A stretch of DNA of 64,000 nucleotides. Source: Calothrix sp. 336/3. GTDB taxonomy: Bacteria > Cyanobacteriota > Cyanobacteriia > Cyanobacteriales > Nostocaceae. Numbering within the stretch: the first letter of the stretch is position 1; each line of letters starts with the position of its first letter. The notes under the pieces were generated by a model that saw nothing but the letters and a program-made list of their open reading frames with translations, had not been told where the DNA came from and made no database searches. Below, piece by piece: positions 18,449 through 26,745 of this stretch. The position numbers were made by a program, and so were the translations under genes. The stretch lies in assembly GCF_000734895.2 (NCBI RefSeq), contig NZ_CP011382.1:3264700-3328699 (forward strand), written 5' to 3'.

Positions 18449-19450
18449 CTAAATTATTGACTTGGATAGGTTAGGTGAAACCACATTCGGAAAGTTCTCA
18501 AAATTACGTCGTACCCAATCCATACCGACTTCATTATTGAGTTTAATTTTCTGGAGCGTATTCGGATAAATCTTTCCTAAAATATCCGTATCCTGATCAA
18601 CTACTACCTTGCCAAAATTGAGATAGGTTTTGCCAAATACCTTGAATACAGGGTGCTTGGCTTGACCAAACAACAAAATATAAGTTCGTGTTCGATTCTC
18701 CGTTTCTGGCACGAAAAAGTGACATTGGGCGGCTTTACCCAACGGCATTTCCCCATAGAAAATTACCAGGGATGGGAAATAATTTTCCAGGTGTGCCTTA
18801 ATAGTTTCAGGGAGCAAAAATAAATCTGGTTTCCTCAGCTTTTCTATGAAACTATAGGGAACTGTGGGCATATCATAAAACGCCTGCGAATGATATCCAT
18901 CATCGATAAATTTATGGAACTGTACTTCAGTAATCCTAAATAAATCCCGATGGGTGCCATTTTGATGATTATAATCATGCATATTCAGCAGCATCGTTAG
19001 CAAATCTGTCTCCACACTTCTATCTGCGATATGTCCAATGAAATAGTGAGTATTGGCAATTTCATTCAACACCCCCGGAATCGCTATCTTTGGCTCGTAT
19101 CCCCCATAAGACCAAATAAAATCACCCTCAATTATCAGTTCTAATGGTTTTAGTTGTGGTAAGGTTTTTTTCCTCGAATCTGGTAGAACCGTACACCCCA
19201 ATCCATCAAACTTCAAAGCATGAAATGGGCAAACTACGGTACTTGTAGCATTACTTTCGACTTCGCACCATCCCTCCGATAGCATTGCTCCCATATGTGG
19301 ACAAGCATTGGGTAAAGCATAAATCTCCCCATTTATATCCTTCCAAATCACATAGTCATTACCATACAAGGAAATTTTACGGGGTTGATTCACTACCAGC
19401 ATCGACTTGTGCGCTAATAACCATGGCGCACCGGGAAGCATTGACTGCAT
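18449..19450 (-). CDS. Rieske [2Fe-2S] oxygenase (alpha-subunit type)
   Basis: About 333 residues from the ATG at 19450 (MQSMLPGAPWLLAHKSM). An upstream in-frame ATG at 19633 would run into the divergent TetR gene, so it is rejected. The Rieske site is CPHMGAML (about 55-62) and CPFHALKF (about 80-87). The C-terminal part has a ring-hydroxylase-like iron site pattern near MLLNMHDYNHQNGTH. Such oxygenases act with a separate reductase; substrate unknown. It is divergent from the TetR gene with a 53-base gap, so it is probably its target. Confidence 0.82.
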   Translation of the reverse strand: MQSMLPGAPWLLAHKSMLVVNQPRKISLYGNDYVIWKDINGEIYALPNACPHMGAMLSEGWCEVESNATSTVVCPFHALKFDGLGCTVLPDSRKKTLPQLKPLELIIEGDFIWSYGGYEPKIAIPGVLNEIANTHYFIGHIADRSVETDLLTMLLNMHDYNHQNGTHRDLFRITEVQFHKFIDDGYHSQAFYDMPTVPYSFIEKLRKPDLFLLPETIKAHLENYFPSLVIFYGEMPLGKAAQCHFFVPETENRTRTYILLFGQAKHPVFKVFGKTYLNFGKVVVDQDTDILGKIYPNTLQKIKLNNEVGMDWVRRNFENFPNVVSPNLSKSII

Positions 19451-19503
19451 ATACTTCTCTACTAAGATATAAAATTGTGAAATATCCGTCGTGTTTCTAA
19501 AAT

Positions 19504-20304
19504 ATGACAAAAAATTCACCTTTGTCAAGAAATCTCCGCCGTCACCCCAAACAGCAGCGAAGTAAAGAAAGAGTTGAAAAAATTCTGGACGCGGCGGCAA
19601 TGGTATTTGATGAGATAGGTTATGAGGCAGCAACTACTCATCTGATTGCAGCAAAAGCAGGAGCTGCAATTGGTTCTCTGTATCAGTTTTTTCCGGATAA
19701 AGCTGCCATTTTTCATGCTATGGAGTTGCGCCATATTGAGCGAGTTAAGGTTTTATGGGCACAGACAAACATCCCTGAAATTATTCGGTTATCCCTACGA
19801 GAAATGATGCACACCCTGGTAAATGCTGTTGCTGAGATGTTTGAGCAACCTGTTTCACGGGTGGTATTCGTGCAGTTTTACCTCAAACGCGAGATTTTCC
19901 AATCCATTGATGAAACTATGACTCAGGAAGCCATTGATTTTATGTCAAATCTTTTGCACCAGAGAAATTCCAGTTTGCCTGAAACACAATGTCGTTTGTT
20001 GGCAGAGGTTTGTGTTCACAGTAGTAATGCTGTCATTCTTTCCGCCCTTCGCAACCCCGATCAACAGCATCAACAGCAACTATTACAAGAGATTGAGAAT
20101 TTGTTGGTGTCTTATTTAGAGCCATATGTGGGGGAAAGTCGGTTAAGCTATGTAATGAAAGTAATGAAATGTCCCCATTGCCAATCACAGAAGTTATCCA
20201 AAAATGGTTATCGTCGCGGAAAGCAGTGTTATATCTGTAAGGACTGTGGTAAACAGTTTGTGGAGAATTCCCACCACTTCACGAAAAGAAATCTACTTGT
20301 GTAG
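19504..20304 (+). CDS. TetR-family regulator with an InsA-type zinc ribbon at its C terminus
   Basis: 266 residues. The N-terminal TetR helix-turn-helix is at about 25-70 (AAMVFDEIGYEAATTHLIAAKAGAAIGSLYQFFPDKAAIF), and the ligand domain runs to about 210. Residues 221-266 then form a zinc ribbon (CPHC at 223-226, CKDC at 245-248) like the N terminus of IS1-family InsA, which is cut after GKQFVE. The first ATG of that part is at 20164. It is divergent from the Rieske oxygenase, which it probably controls. The tail may be an insertion scar or a functional addition. Confidence 0.82.
   Translation: MTKNSPLSRNLRRHPKQQRSKERVEKILDAAAMVFDEIGYEAATTHLIAAKAGAAIGSLYQFFPDKAAIFHAMELRHIERVKVLWAQTNIPEIIRLSLREMMHTLVNAVAEMFEQPVSRVVFVQFYLKREIFQSIDETMTQEAIDFMSNLLHQRNSSLPETQCRLLAEVCVHSSNAVILSALRNPDQQHQQQLLQEIENLLVSYLEPYVGESRLSYVMKVMKCPHCQSQKLSKNGYRRGKQCYICKDCGKQFVENSHHFTKRNLLV
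20164..20304 (+). mobile_element. IS1-family InsA remnant fused to the TetR gene
   Basis: From ATG 20164 the frame encodes MKCPHCQSQKLSKNGYRRGK and a second CxxC pair, the zinc-ribbon start of IS1-type InsA. The homology ends after about 34 residues and the frame stops 12 residues later. No insB or inverted repeats were seen downstream. It is therefore a fragment read in frame with the TetR gene. Confidence 0.5.
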
Positions 20305-20405
20305 GGGTGTAATGCTTGTACTTCAAATTAATGATTTGTAGCGCAAATACAGTAAAACTGTATGAGTATCCTAAGAGTGTACTCCCCACTTTATTTACCC
20401 AACAA

Positions 20406-20431
20406 CCCATGAACCTTCGTTCGAGCATGGG
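20406..20431. other. Hairpin in the TetR-ocp gap
   Basis: CCCAT (20406-20410) and ATGGG (20427-20431) enclose an inner GAAC-CTTC-GTTC stem. It is 102 bases after the TetR stop, inside the 354-base gap before ocp. No T-run follows, so a terminator role is weak. The rest of the gap is AT-rich and probably contains the ocp promoter. Confidence 0.35.
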
Positions 20432-20658
20432 AGTTTAGTTGTATCCATGTACTATCAACATTCCTTTGAACAGCGAAACCCATGAGCATTAGGCTTTTTG
20501 CCAAAATTGCTGTCCATACTGTGACAAAAAAATATTAAATTTATTTACTTTTGTTTACAAATCGTTAATACTATTTAGTAGCTAAACTTACAGAAATCAG
20601 GCTGCCAACTTTATAGTTGAGCTTGATACCCGTGAAATACTTAAGGAGGGTACATAAT

Positions 20659-21618
20659 ATGCCTTTTACCATCGACTCAGCCCGTGGCATTTTCCCCGAA
20701 ACCCTTGCTGCTGATTTAGTTCCAGCAACAATTGCTCGTTTTACTCAGCTAAGTGCTGAAGATCAGCTAGCTTTGATTTGGTTTGCTTATTTGGAAATGG
20801 GTAAAACTATTACCATTGCAGCACCAGGAGCAGCCAACATGGTATTTGCTGAAGGAACTTTGAATCAACTGCGGCAAATGTCTTTTCGGGAACAAACTCA
20901 GGCAATGTGTGACCTGGCAAATCGTTCTGATACACCGATTTGTCGTGCCTACGGAACCTGGTCTGCAAATATCAAGCTAGGCTTTTGGTATCAGCTAGGA
21001 CAGTGGATGGAAGAAGGTACTGTGGCTCCAATTCCAGAGGGTTATCGGTTATCAGCCAATGCAGCAGCAGTGCTACAAACAATTAGAGAATTAGAATCTG
21101 GACAGCAAATTACTGTTCTGCGTAATTCTGTAGTTGATATGGGTTTTGACCCCAAACAGTTGGGAACCTACACCAAGGTAACTGAACCGGTTGCTCCACC
21201 ACAAGAAATAGCTCAACGGACTCAAGTTTCTATCGAAGGCGTTGACAACCCAACCATTCTCAGTTACATGAATAACTTAAATGCCAACGACTTTGATGCG
21301 TTGATAGAGCTATTCACTCCCGATGGAGCATTACAACCTCCCTTCCAAAAACCGATTGCTGGTAAAGAAGCAGTCTATAGATTCTTCCGCGAAGATTGTC
21401 AAAACCTGAAATTACTTCCAGAGCGAGGAGTTTCTGAACCCGCAGACGATGGTTTTACTCAAATAAAAGTTACAGGTAAAGTTCAAACCCCCTGGTTCGG
21501 TGCAGGTGTGGGAATGAATATGGCATGGAGATTTTTGCTGACTCCTGACAATAAAATCTTCTTTGTAGCAATTGACCTACTAGCATCTCCCAAAGAGTTA
21601 CTCAACCTCGTACGCTAG
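20659..21618 (+). CDS. ocp: Orange carotenoid protein
   Basis: 319 residues from ATG 20659 (MPFTIDSARGIFPE), the exact OCP start; AAGGAGG lies at about 20642. Domains: helical carotenoid N-terminal domain (about 1-165), linker (about 166-195) and NTF2-like C-terminal domain (196-319). Key residues are visible: Trp41 and Tyr44 (LIWFAYLE), Arg155 (TVLRNS), and the C-terminal PWFGAGVGMNMAWRFLL strand. In strong blue light it detaches from its dark form, binds the phycobilisome core and quenches energy as heat. The paired frp gene downstream supports the OCP1 type. Confidence 0.96.
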   Translation: MPFTIDSARGIFPETLAADLVPATIARFTQLSAEDQLALIWFAYLEMGKTITIAAPGAANMVFAEGTLNQLRQMSFREQTQAMCDLANRSDTPICRAYGTWSANIKLGFWYQLGQWMEEGTVAPIPEGYRLSANAAAVLQTIRELESGQQITVLRNSVVDMGFDPKQLGTYTKVTEPVAPPQEIAQRTQVSIEGVDNPTILSYMNNLNANDFDALIELFTPDGALQPPFQKPIAGKEAVYRFFREDCQNLKLLPERGVSEPADDGFTQIKVTGKVQTPWFGAGVGMNMAWRFLLTPDNKIFFVAIDLLASPKELLNLVR

Positions 21619-21773
21619 TACAAGTATGGGACATTAGTCATCAAATATAGGGTTAGACAACCGGGTTTTTAGATTCAAGAAAAATCAAATTTCTTGCAAA
21701 AAAATCAATTTACCCGGTTCCTGAGATTATCAATCAAATATTAGCGATGACTATCTAAAACTCAGATTTATTC

Positions 21774-21809
21774 AAAAAGCCACGTCTTATCTAGCGTGGT
21801 TTGCTTTTT
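21774..21809 (+). terminator. Terminator after ocp
   Basis: AAAAAGCCACG (21774-21784) pairs with CGTGG-TTTG-CTTTTT (21795-21809) around a 10-base loop, with a small bulge and a terminal T-run. It lies 155 bases after ocp and separates it from frp, which then has its own promoter. Confidence 0.7.
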
Positions 21810-22036
21810 CATAATTTTGTGTCAATCTTGATAGTAATACAGAGACAGATGGAAGATATAAGGTGTTAGGGTCTGGAAATTTTATCAGAAGCAAAGCCCT
21901 AGCATTTTATAATTGTGTAATCTGTAGTCTTCCTGACCTGTCTATGGTTAGGGTGTCACTCTGCTAAATATTGTTCATATAAAAACTGTATTCAATGAAT
22001 CTACTCTGTTTGGGTAGGGTATTTTAGGGTTGGAAC

Positions 22037-22363
22037 ATGAAGGTAAACGAAATTAGCTGGTCTGATGTGGAACAGGAAGTTGCTCAAACGGCTTTTCAAA
22101 TAGCATACGAGCGAGAAATTAATGCTCTGATTCAGGAAGTCCGAGGAAATGCGGCTCAAGTTTCCCAATTAGAAGATATCTGGTGTTTGCATAACTTTCT
22201 CAGTGCTAGAAGACATGAGATTGATGGCAAGTATGACTATAATTATTCAGTTTTGATATTTGTTTTTGCCACTTTAGTAAAACAGGGGTGGTTACATCTA
22301 GAAGAGTTAAAGGGGCTAGATAAGGATAAGATTGCCAAGATTGGCTCTCTTGCTCGAATGTAA
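22037..22363 (+). CDS. frp: Fluorescence recovery protein
   Basis: 108 residues, the FRP length. Conserved block WCLHNFLSARRHEIDGKYDYNYSVLIFVFATLVKQGWL (about 49-86). FRP dimers bind the OCP C-terminal domain, release active OCP from the phycobilisome and speed its return to the dark form. It is downstream of ocp in the same direction, but a terminator and about 420 bases lie between, consistent with separate promoters. Confidence 0.94.
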   Translation: MKVNEISWSDVEQEVAQTAFQIAYEREINALIQEVRGNAAQVSQLEDIWCLHNFLSARRHEIDGKYDYNYSVLIFVFATLVKQGWLHLEELKGLDKDKIAKIGSLARM

Positions 22364-22424
22364 TACGAGTGCTTGCGGAATTTTAAATTTAAAATTAATC
22401 CAGTATAAGTCTTTCGTTGATTTT

Positions 22425-22460
22425 GTACACGCAAAGCGACTTCCCGTAGGGTATGGGTTG
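22425..22460. repeat. Short dispersed-repeat-like sequence
   Basis: The stretch contains ACGCAAAGCGACTTCCCGTA, a pattern of the dispersed intergenic repeats common in filamentous cyanobacteria. It lies between convergent frp and the HEAT-repeat gene. No second full copy was found in the window, so this is tentative. Confidence 0.3.
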
Positions 22461-22540
22461 GTTTATTGACTTGCGAGAATAACCCATAGTATTCCCCCAC
22501 CCAGCTGTTCAGAAATGATTGACGCTAGGTGGTAAGAATT

Positions 22541-23455
22541 TTACCAATCATCAGCTTCAGACTGACGTTCAATTTGCGCGATCGCCAGTTTCGCTAAAAC
22601 TCGAATCACTTCCTGGGAGTCATCTAGTTTCGTCTGTAGGGGTTCTAAGGCTGTGCGATCGCCAATTTTGCCCAGAGAATTAATCGCTGCTTTTCTCACG
22701 TCCAAGTCCCTATCTTGCAACGCTAAAATTAAATGGGGTACTGAGGGAGGATAATTCACCTGTCCTAAGGCGGCGGCGGCTTCGGTACGGATAATGGCTT
22801 CTGGGTCGGTTAAAGCAGATACCAGTAAACTACAGGATTTCTCATCGGATTGTTCCTGTGCTACATGACCAAGTGCCCCAATGACAGCACATCGTACATC
22901 TAAGGAAGCAGCATTTAAGGCTTGGTATAAATATTCTGCGGCTTCTGAGCCAATAAACGCTAATGCCCAGGCAGCATGACCTTTAATATCCTCAGGATGC
23001 TCATTGGATGCGATAATCTCTAGCAAGGCTGGTACAGATGCTTCACCTGTTCTGGCTAAGGCTCCAGCCGATGAACTTCTAACTACCGTATCTTCATCAT
23101 TAAGAAAGGCATGGAGTAAGTTGGGTACGGCACTGGGGTCTGAAATAATAGTGAGTGTCTTGGCTGCTGCTCGTCGAACAACAACATTAGGGTGATTTCC
23201 CAGAGCTGCGATTAAAAATGGTGTAGCTGCTTCACCTATTTCTCCGAGGGTTTCAGCGAATCGCAGTCTTACTAAACCGCGTGGATCTCCTAATCCCTCC
23301 ACCAATTGTTTGAGGACTTCTTCATCTGTAGAATCAAATGTTTCCAGGGTAATTTGCTCATTTACCCTTTGCACTAATTCATCATTGGCAGCTTGAAGTT
23401 GCAAAATTGCATCATCTACTGTTGAAGTTTCGGAGTTGAGTGACTGACTCATCAA
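22541..23455 (-). CDS. HEAT-repeat protein of the bilin lyase E/F clan, CpeF-like
   Basis: 304 residues, nearly all HEAT repeats (for example GLVRLRFAETLGEIGEAATP, VRRAAAKTLTIISDPSAVP, IRTEAAAALGQVNYPPSVP). The size and repeats suit CpeF (formerly MpeV), which attaches the doubly linked phycoerythrobilin at Cys50/61 of beta-phycoerythrin; those cysteines are present in CpeB here. NblB-type phycobilisome degradation proteins share the repeats and cannot be excluded. It is 35 bases after a small gene on the same strand (23491-23727), probably one operon. Confidence 0.6.
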   Translation of the reverse strand: MMSQSLNSETSTVDDAILQLQAANDELVQRVNEQITLETFDSTDEEVLKQLVEGLGDPRGLVRLRFAETLGEIGEAATPFLIAALGNHPNVVVRRAAAKTLTIISDPSAVPNLLHAFLNDEDTVVRSSSAGALARTGEASVPALLEIIASNEHPEDIKGHAAWALAFIGSEAAEYLYQALNAASLDVRCAVIGALGHVAQEQSDEKSCSLLVSALTDPEAIIRTEAAAALGQVNYPPSVPHLILALQDRDLDVRKAAINSLGKIGDRTALEPLQTKLDDSQEVIRVLAKLAIAQIERQSEADDW

Positions 23456-23490
23456 GAATTTCCTATCACCTGAATTATTTTATGCCGTGA

Positions 23491-23727
23491 CTAATTATTG
23501 GTTGCAGTAGACTGCTGCTGGCGCAGTGCTTGAAGAGTATTATCAATCTGGGCGAGCTGAGGTTCTAGACTTGCCATTGCTTGTGCCTTCATGATTTTAG
23601 CGCGCTGTGCCATGGACATTGTGTCGTTGACTAACCGTTCCCGATATAGTTCTAATTCGGCAATCATTTCGCCAAGTTCTTCAGGGGTTGCTTGTTCTAT
23701 GGGGTTAAGTTCTGGAGTATCAGCCAT
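23491..23727 (-). CDS. Small charged helical protein upstream of the CpeF-like gene
   Basis: 78 residues, rich in Glu, Ala, Gln and Met, predicted almost wholly helical (TPEELGEMIAELELYRERLVND and AKIMKAQAMASLEPQLAQIDNTLQALRQQQ), probably a coiled coil. No cysteine or membrane segment. It starts the two-gene operon with the HEAT-repeat lyase candidate. Family not recognised; an accessory role to the lyase is inferred from position only. Confidence 0.6.
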   Translation of the reverse strand: MADTPELNPIEQATPEELGEMIAELELYRERLVNDTMSMAQRAKIMKAQAMASLEPQLAQIDNTLQALRQQQSTATNN

Positions 23728-24059
23728 ATCCGTGGTGTTTCCTAAAAGTTGATTTTAAATATCCAAATTTGATTTTCTCAGATTCAGTTACCAACGGACA
23801 AACCTTTTCTATTTTCACCTGTACTCACACCATTTCACGAATACCCGGAAACCCATCTAAATTCTTAAACCCTTATGAATTAAGGATTTTGCAATTATCC
23901 ATGGCGCATAGCAAATTACGAATGGATACTTCAGAGGTATTTTTTGGGCATTTATTGTGGGGCGATCGCTGTTTTCTTGGGGTTGCTATAACTTCAGGTA
24001 AAGGGGTGATAGATACTTCTTTCCACTCCCATGAGGTTTTCAAGGCTTAATTCACTACT

Positions 24060-24101
24060 CATTACCCATTACCCATTACTCATTACTCATTACCCATTAC
24101 T
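24060..24101. repeat. Heptamer tandem repeat CATTACY
   Basis: Six head-to-tail copies of CATTACC or CATTACT, immediately after the stop of ccaR. Short heptamer repeats of this kind are a mark of heterocystous cyanobacterial genomes. It fills part of the 380-base gap 23728-24107; the remainder has no convincing gene (a 93-residue frame there looks random). Confidence 0.8.
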
Positions 24102-24107
24102 CACAAA

Positions 24108-24803
24108 TTACGTGCTACTGAGTTGATAATTATTTTGATTGAGACGATAGCCCATGCTGTGAACTGTTTCAATGAAGTCTTCTGGCGCTCCCACTGCTTT
24201 GAGTTTTTGGCGCAGACTACGAATATGTACCTTGACAGCGTGTTCTTCTGGAGGCGATTCTAGTGCCCATACATGTTCAATCATTACACGACGGCTCAGA
24301 ACCCGGCGACCATTTCGCAATAACAACTCTAGCAAAGCATACTCCTTAGGAGTCAAATGGATAGGAGTTTGTCCATAGCTAACTTCGTAGGTGCTAGGAT
24401 TGAGACGTAATTCTCCCCATTCCAAAATGGGTGGTGATGCGACAGAACCCCGCCTCAGTAAAGCACGAATTCGGGCGAAAAGTTTTTGCAAATCCACAGG
24501 TTTGACTATGTAGTCATCTGCTCCGACATCCAAACCATTAATTTCATCATGGATGGTATCACAAGCAGTGAGCATGAGAATCGGTAAGTTATAGCCGTGC
24601 GATCGCAACCGATGACAAAGACTCATACCATCCAACTCTGGTAACATCACATCTAGCAACAGCAAATCATAATTCAGAACTTTGACTTGATTCCAGCCCG
24701 CTTCTCCATCATGGACAACATCAACCACGTACAACTGATCAGTTAGGGCTTCTGCTAGGGTTTCAGCTAGGCGAATATCATCTTCAATTAGGAGAATCCT
24801 CAT
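24108..24803 (-). CDS. ccaR: Green/red light response regulator CcaR
   Basis: 231 residues, OmpR/PhoB class. Receiver domain 1-120 with Asp51 (LLLDVMLPELDG) as phosphoacceptor and Lys101 region (DDYIVKPVDLQK); winged-helix DNA-binding domain about 128-225 (LTPKEYALLELLLRNGRRVLSR). Identified as CcaR from the divergent neighbour module cpeR-like/cpcL/ccaS and the G-box in the gap. Phosphorylated by CcaS in green light, it activates genes carrying the G-box. Alternative: another OmpR regulator of the same class, but the context is strong. Confidence 0.85.
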   Translation of the reverse strand: MRILLIEDDIRLAETLAEALTDQLYVVDVVHDGEAGWNQVKVLNYDLLLLDVMLPELDGMSLCHRLRSHGYNLPILMLTACDTIHDEINGLDVGADDYIVKPVDLQKLFARIRALLRRGSVASPPILEWGELRLNPSTYEVSYGQTPIHLTPKEYALLELLLRNGRRVLSRRVMIEHVWALESPPEEHAVKVHIRSLRQKLKAVGAPEDFIETVHSMGYRLNQNNYQLSST

Positions 24804-25108
24804 AAAAATTACCCTAGATTAGGAAAGCTTCTTTGATGAAGAGGAAAAACCAAAGGAGACTTTCATCAGCTTAATTTTGAACGGCTACAAGGATGGCTCA
24901 CCCGTCACAATTTGACAAGATTCTGTTTCCTGACTTTTCCCCTTTACCCATTGTCTCGGAATTTCAACTAATTAAATAAATTCTCAATAAGAAGCAACAA
25001 AAAAGGGTTGTAAAGTCAGGAATTACCTATCCTCGCTTTACCACAAATTCCACCAAATATACTCAAAGAAATACAACAGAATTTCAAGATTTATTGAGTT
25101 TCGTAATT

Positions 25109-25130
25109 CTTTCCGATTTCTTTACCGTTT
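25109..25130 (+). promoter_or_regulatory. CcaR G-box, tandem 11-mer
   Basis: CTTTCCGATTT (25109-25119) is a full match to the G-box consensus CTTTNCNATTT and is followed directly by CTTTACCGTTT (25120-25130), one base off. It lies between the divergent ccaR (306 bases away) and the cpeR-like gene (440 bases away), oriented with the latter. The rest of the 766-base gap (24804-25569) is AT-rich, with two further CTTTCC runs at 25373 and 25394 that do not match the consensus. Confidence 0.72.
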
Positions 25131-25569
25131 TCTCACCAGTTTCCTTACTACCCCTATGGGATTATTGACTGTTAGAAGCGTTTGGGAGAAGTAGCTTTAC
25201 CGATAGGCTGTGTTATGTGCTGGAGACTAACTTCACAATTAGCACCCTTTCATCAGAGGCTAGAAACTTACAAAAAGATTCATAGGCAAAGAGGTGTAAC
25301 AGTATCACCTGCGTTGAAACTAGTGCGTCAAAGTTGAATGAGATGGGTAATTGCTCATGGTTCAATATTTCCCTTTCCACCTTTGTCCCCGACCTTTCCC
25401 CATCGGTTGAACATTGACAAAACTAGTGAATATTTGCTGAGGGTACGTAGCACCAAATTGATTTTTGTGGTCACATTTTCGGTGAGTTTTGATTCTTTCC
25501 TAACATTTCAATTATCCCAACAAGTGCAACTTGGCATGAAAACCTATACCAAAGTCCCTTAGAGCCAAT

Positions 25570-25926
25570 ATGAGTCTAGCGATTCCCCTGAGGGGAGGTT
25601 TGAGGAACACTCCCATTGGAATACTACCACCTGCTGCTGAGAAAAAGTTGCAATCCTGGATTCGCAGTCGCCATGTTATTTGTTCGAGAAATTTCTTTAT
25701 CTTTGAGACTGTAGATTACTCAGCTCTGGAAAGATTTACGGAGTGTATTGCAGTACTAGGGGGAACGCTGATTTCCGTAGACTCCATAGGCAAGATTTGG
25801 ATAGGAGATCATCGTCAAGTGATTTTGTATCGAGCCAGAGCTAGCTTGCATACTCCTCACCATGGCTTAAAACAATATTGGATTAAATGCGGAAGTTTTC
25901 GGACAAGATTTGAGCAGCAAATTTGA
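25570..25926 (+). CDS. CpeR-family regulator (putative)
   Basis: 118 residues resembling the CpeR family of phycoerythrin activators, with a core LPPAAEKKLQSWIRSRHVICSRNFFIFETVDYSALERF and a C-terminal block HTPHHGLKQYWIKCGSFRTRF. In Nostoc punctiforme CcaR controls an operon containing cpeC, cpcG2 and cpeR1; here the G-box, cpeR-like gene, cpcL and ccaS stand together, without cpeC. CpeR proteins are needed for green-light expression of cpe genes. The start is taken at ATG 25570; the family call is from memory of the sequence pattern. Confidence 0.62.
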   Translation: MSLAIPLRGGLRNTPIGILPPAAEKKLQSWIRSRHVICSRNFFIFETVDYSALERFTECIAVLGGTLISVDSIGKIWIGDHRQVILYRARASLHTPHHGLKQYWIKCGSFRTRFEQQI

Positions 25927-25957
25927 TTGATATTTTAGCTGATTTGGGAGAAATAAT

Positions 25958-26713
25958 ATGTCTATTCCTTTGTTAGAATATGCACCCCTATCTCAAAATC
26001 ATCGAGTCGCAGGATTTGAGATTCCGGGGGATGAGCAGCCAAGAATTTATACCACTGAAAATCTGCTCGCAGCTTCAGATATGGATATGCTGATTATGGC
26101 AGCCTATCGCCAAGTATTTAACGAGCAGCAGATGCTATCGAGTCATCGACAACGATTTCTAGAGTCTCAGTTACGAGTCGGTCAAATCACTGTCAGAGAC
26201 TTTATTCGTGGTTTATTTTTGTGCGATTCTTTTCGGCGGTTGACCTACGATAGCAATAATAACTATCGATTTGTGGAGATTTGTATTCAGAGAATTTTGG
26301 GTCGGAATGTGTATAGCGATCGCGAAAAACTCGCTTGGTCAATTGTATTAGCAACTAAAGGATTACAGGGTTTAATTGATGATTTAATCAATACCGAAGA
26401 ATACCTGAGTAATTTTGGCTATAACACAGTCCCCTATCAACGCCGTCGTATCCTACCACAACGTGCCCAAGGTGAACTTCCCTTCGCTCGTATGGCACGC
26501 TATGGTGAAGATTATCGCGACAAACTACCCCTACCTAGCCGTGTCATCCGTCCCATTCCCACAGGTATGTTCTACGAGTTTGAGCGCTTCACTTTCTCTG
26601 ACTTCATGAACCGTGCTGATTGGACTACTAGTTTAGGTTTGGTGGGTGCAACAGTTGGTATGGCTCTACTTCTGATGCTCTTTTACGGGGCAAATAATTT
26701 GATTGGCGGTTAA
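25958..26713 (+). CDS. cpcL: Membrane-anchored CpcG-type linker (CpcL), second copy
   Basis: 251 residues: PBS-linker domain (about 20-160, MLIMAAYRQVFNEQQML and [25 protein letters not shown]), CpcG block [18 protein letters not shown], then a hydrophobic helix at about 224-246. The membrane tail marks CpcL, which ties phycocyanin rods to photosystem I. Lies between the CpeR-like gene and ccaS, downstream of the G-box, so green-light induction by CcaS/CcaR (type 0 acclimation) is expected. The start is 31 bases after the preceding gene. Confidence 0.88.
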   Translation: MSIPLLEYAPLSQNHRVAGFEIPGDEQPRIYTTENLLAASDMDMLIMAAYRQVFNEQQMLSSHRQRFLESQLRVGQITVRDFIRGLFLCDSFRRLTYDSNNNYRFVEICIQRILGRNVYSDREKLAWSIVLATKGLQGLIDDLINTEEYLSNFGYNTVPYQRRRILPQRAQGELPFARMARYGEDYRDKLPLPSRVIRPIPTGMFYEFERFTFSDFMNRADWTTSLGLVGATVGMALLLMLFYGANNLIGG

Positions 26714-26745
26714 TTTTCACCCAGAAGCAACAAAGAAGCTGCTGT

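Noticed and set aside
23769..24050. 93-residue frame between the small helical gene and ccaR
   Set aside because: Random-looking composition, no ribosome site, overlaps the repeat region.
25373..25399. Two CTTTCC runs 21 bases apart upstream of the cpeR-like gene
   Set aside because: They do not fit CTTTNCNATTT beyond the first bases; the tandem at 25109 is much better.
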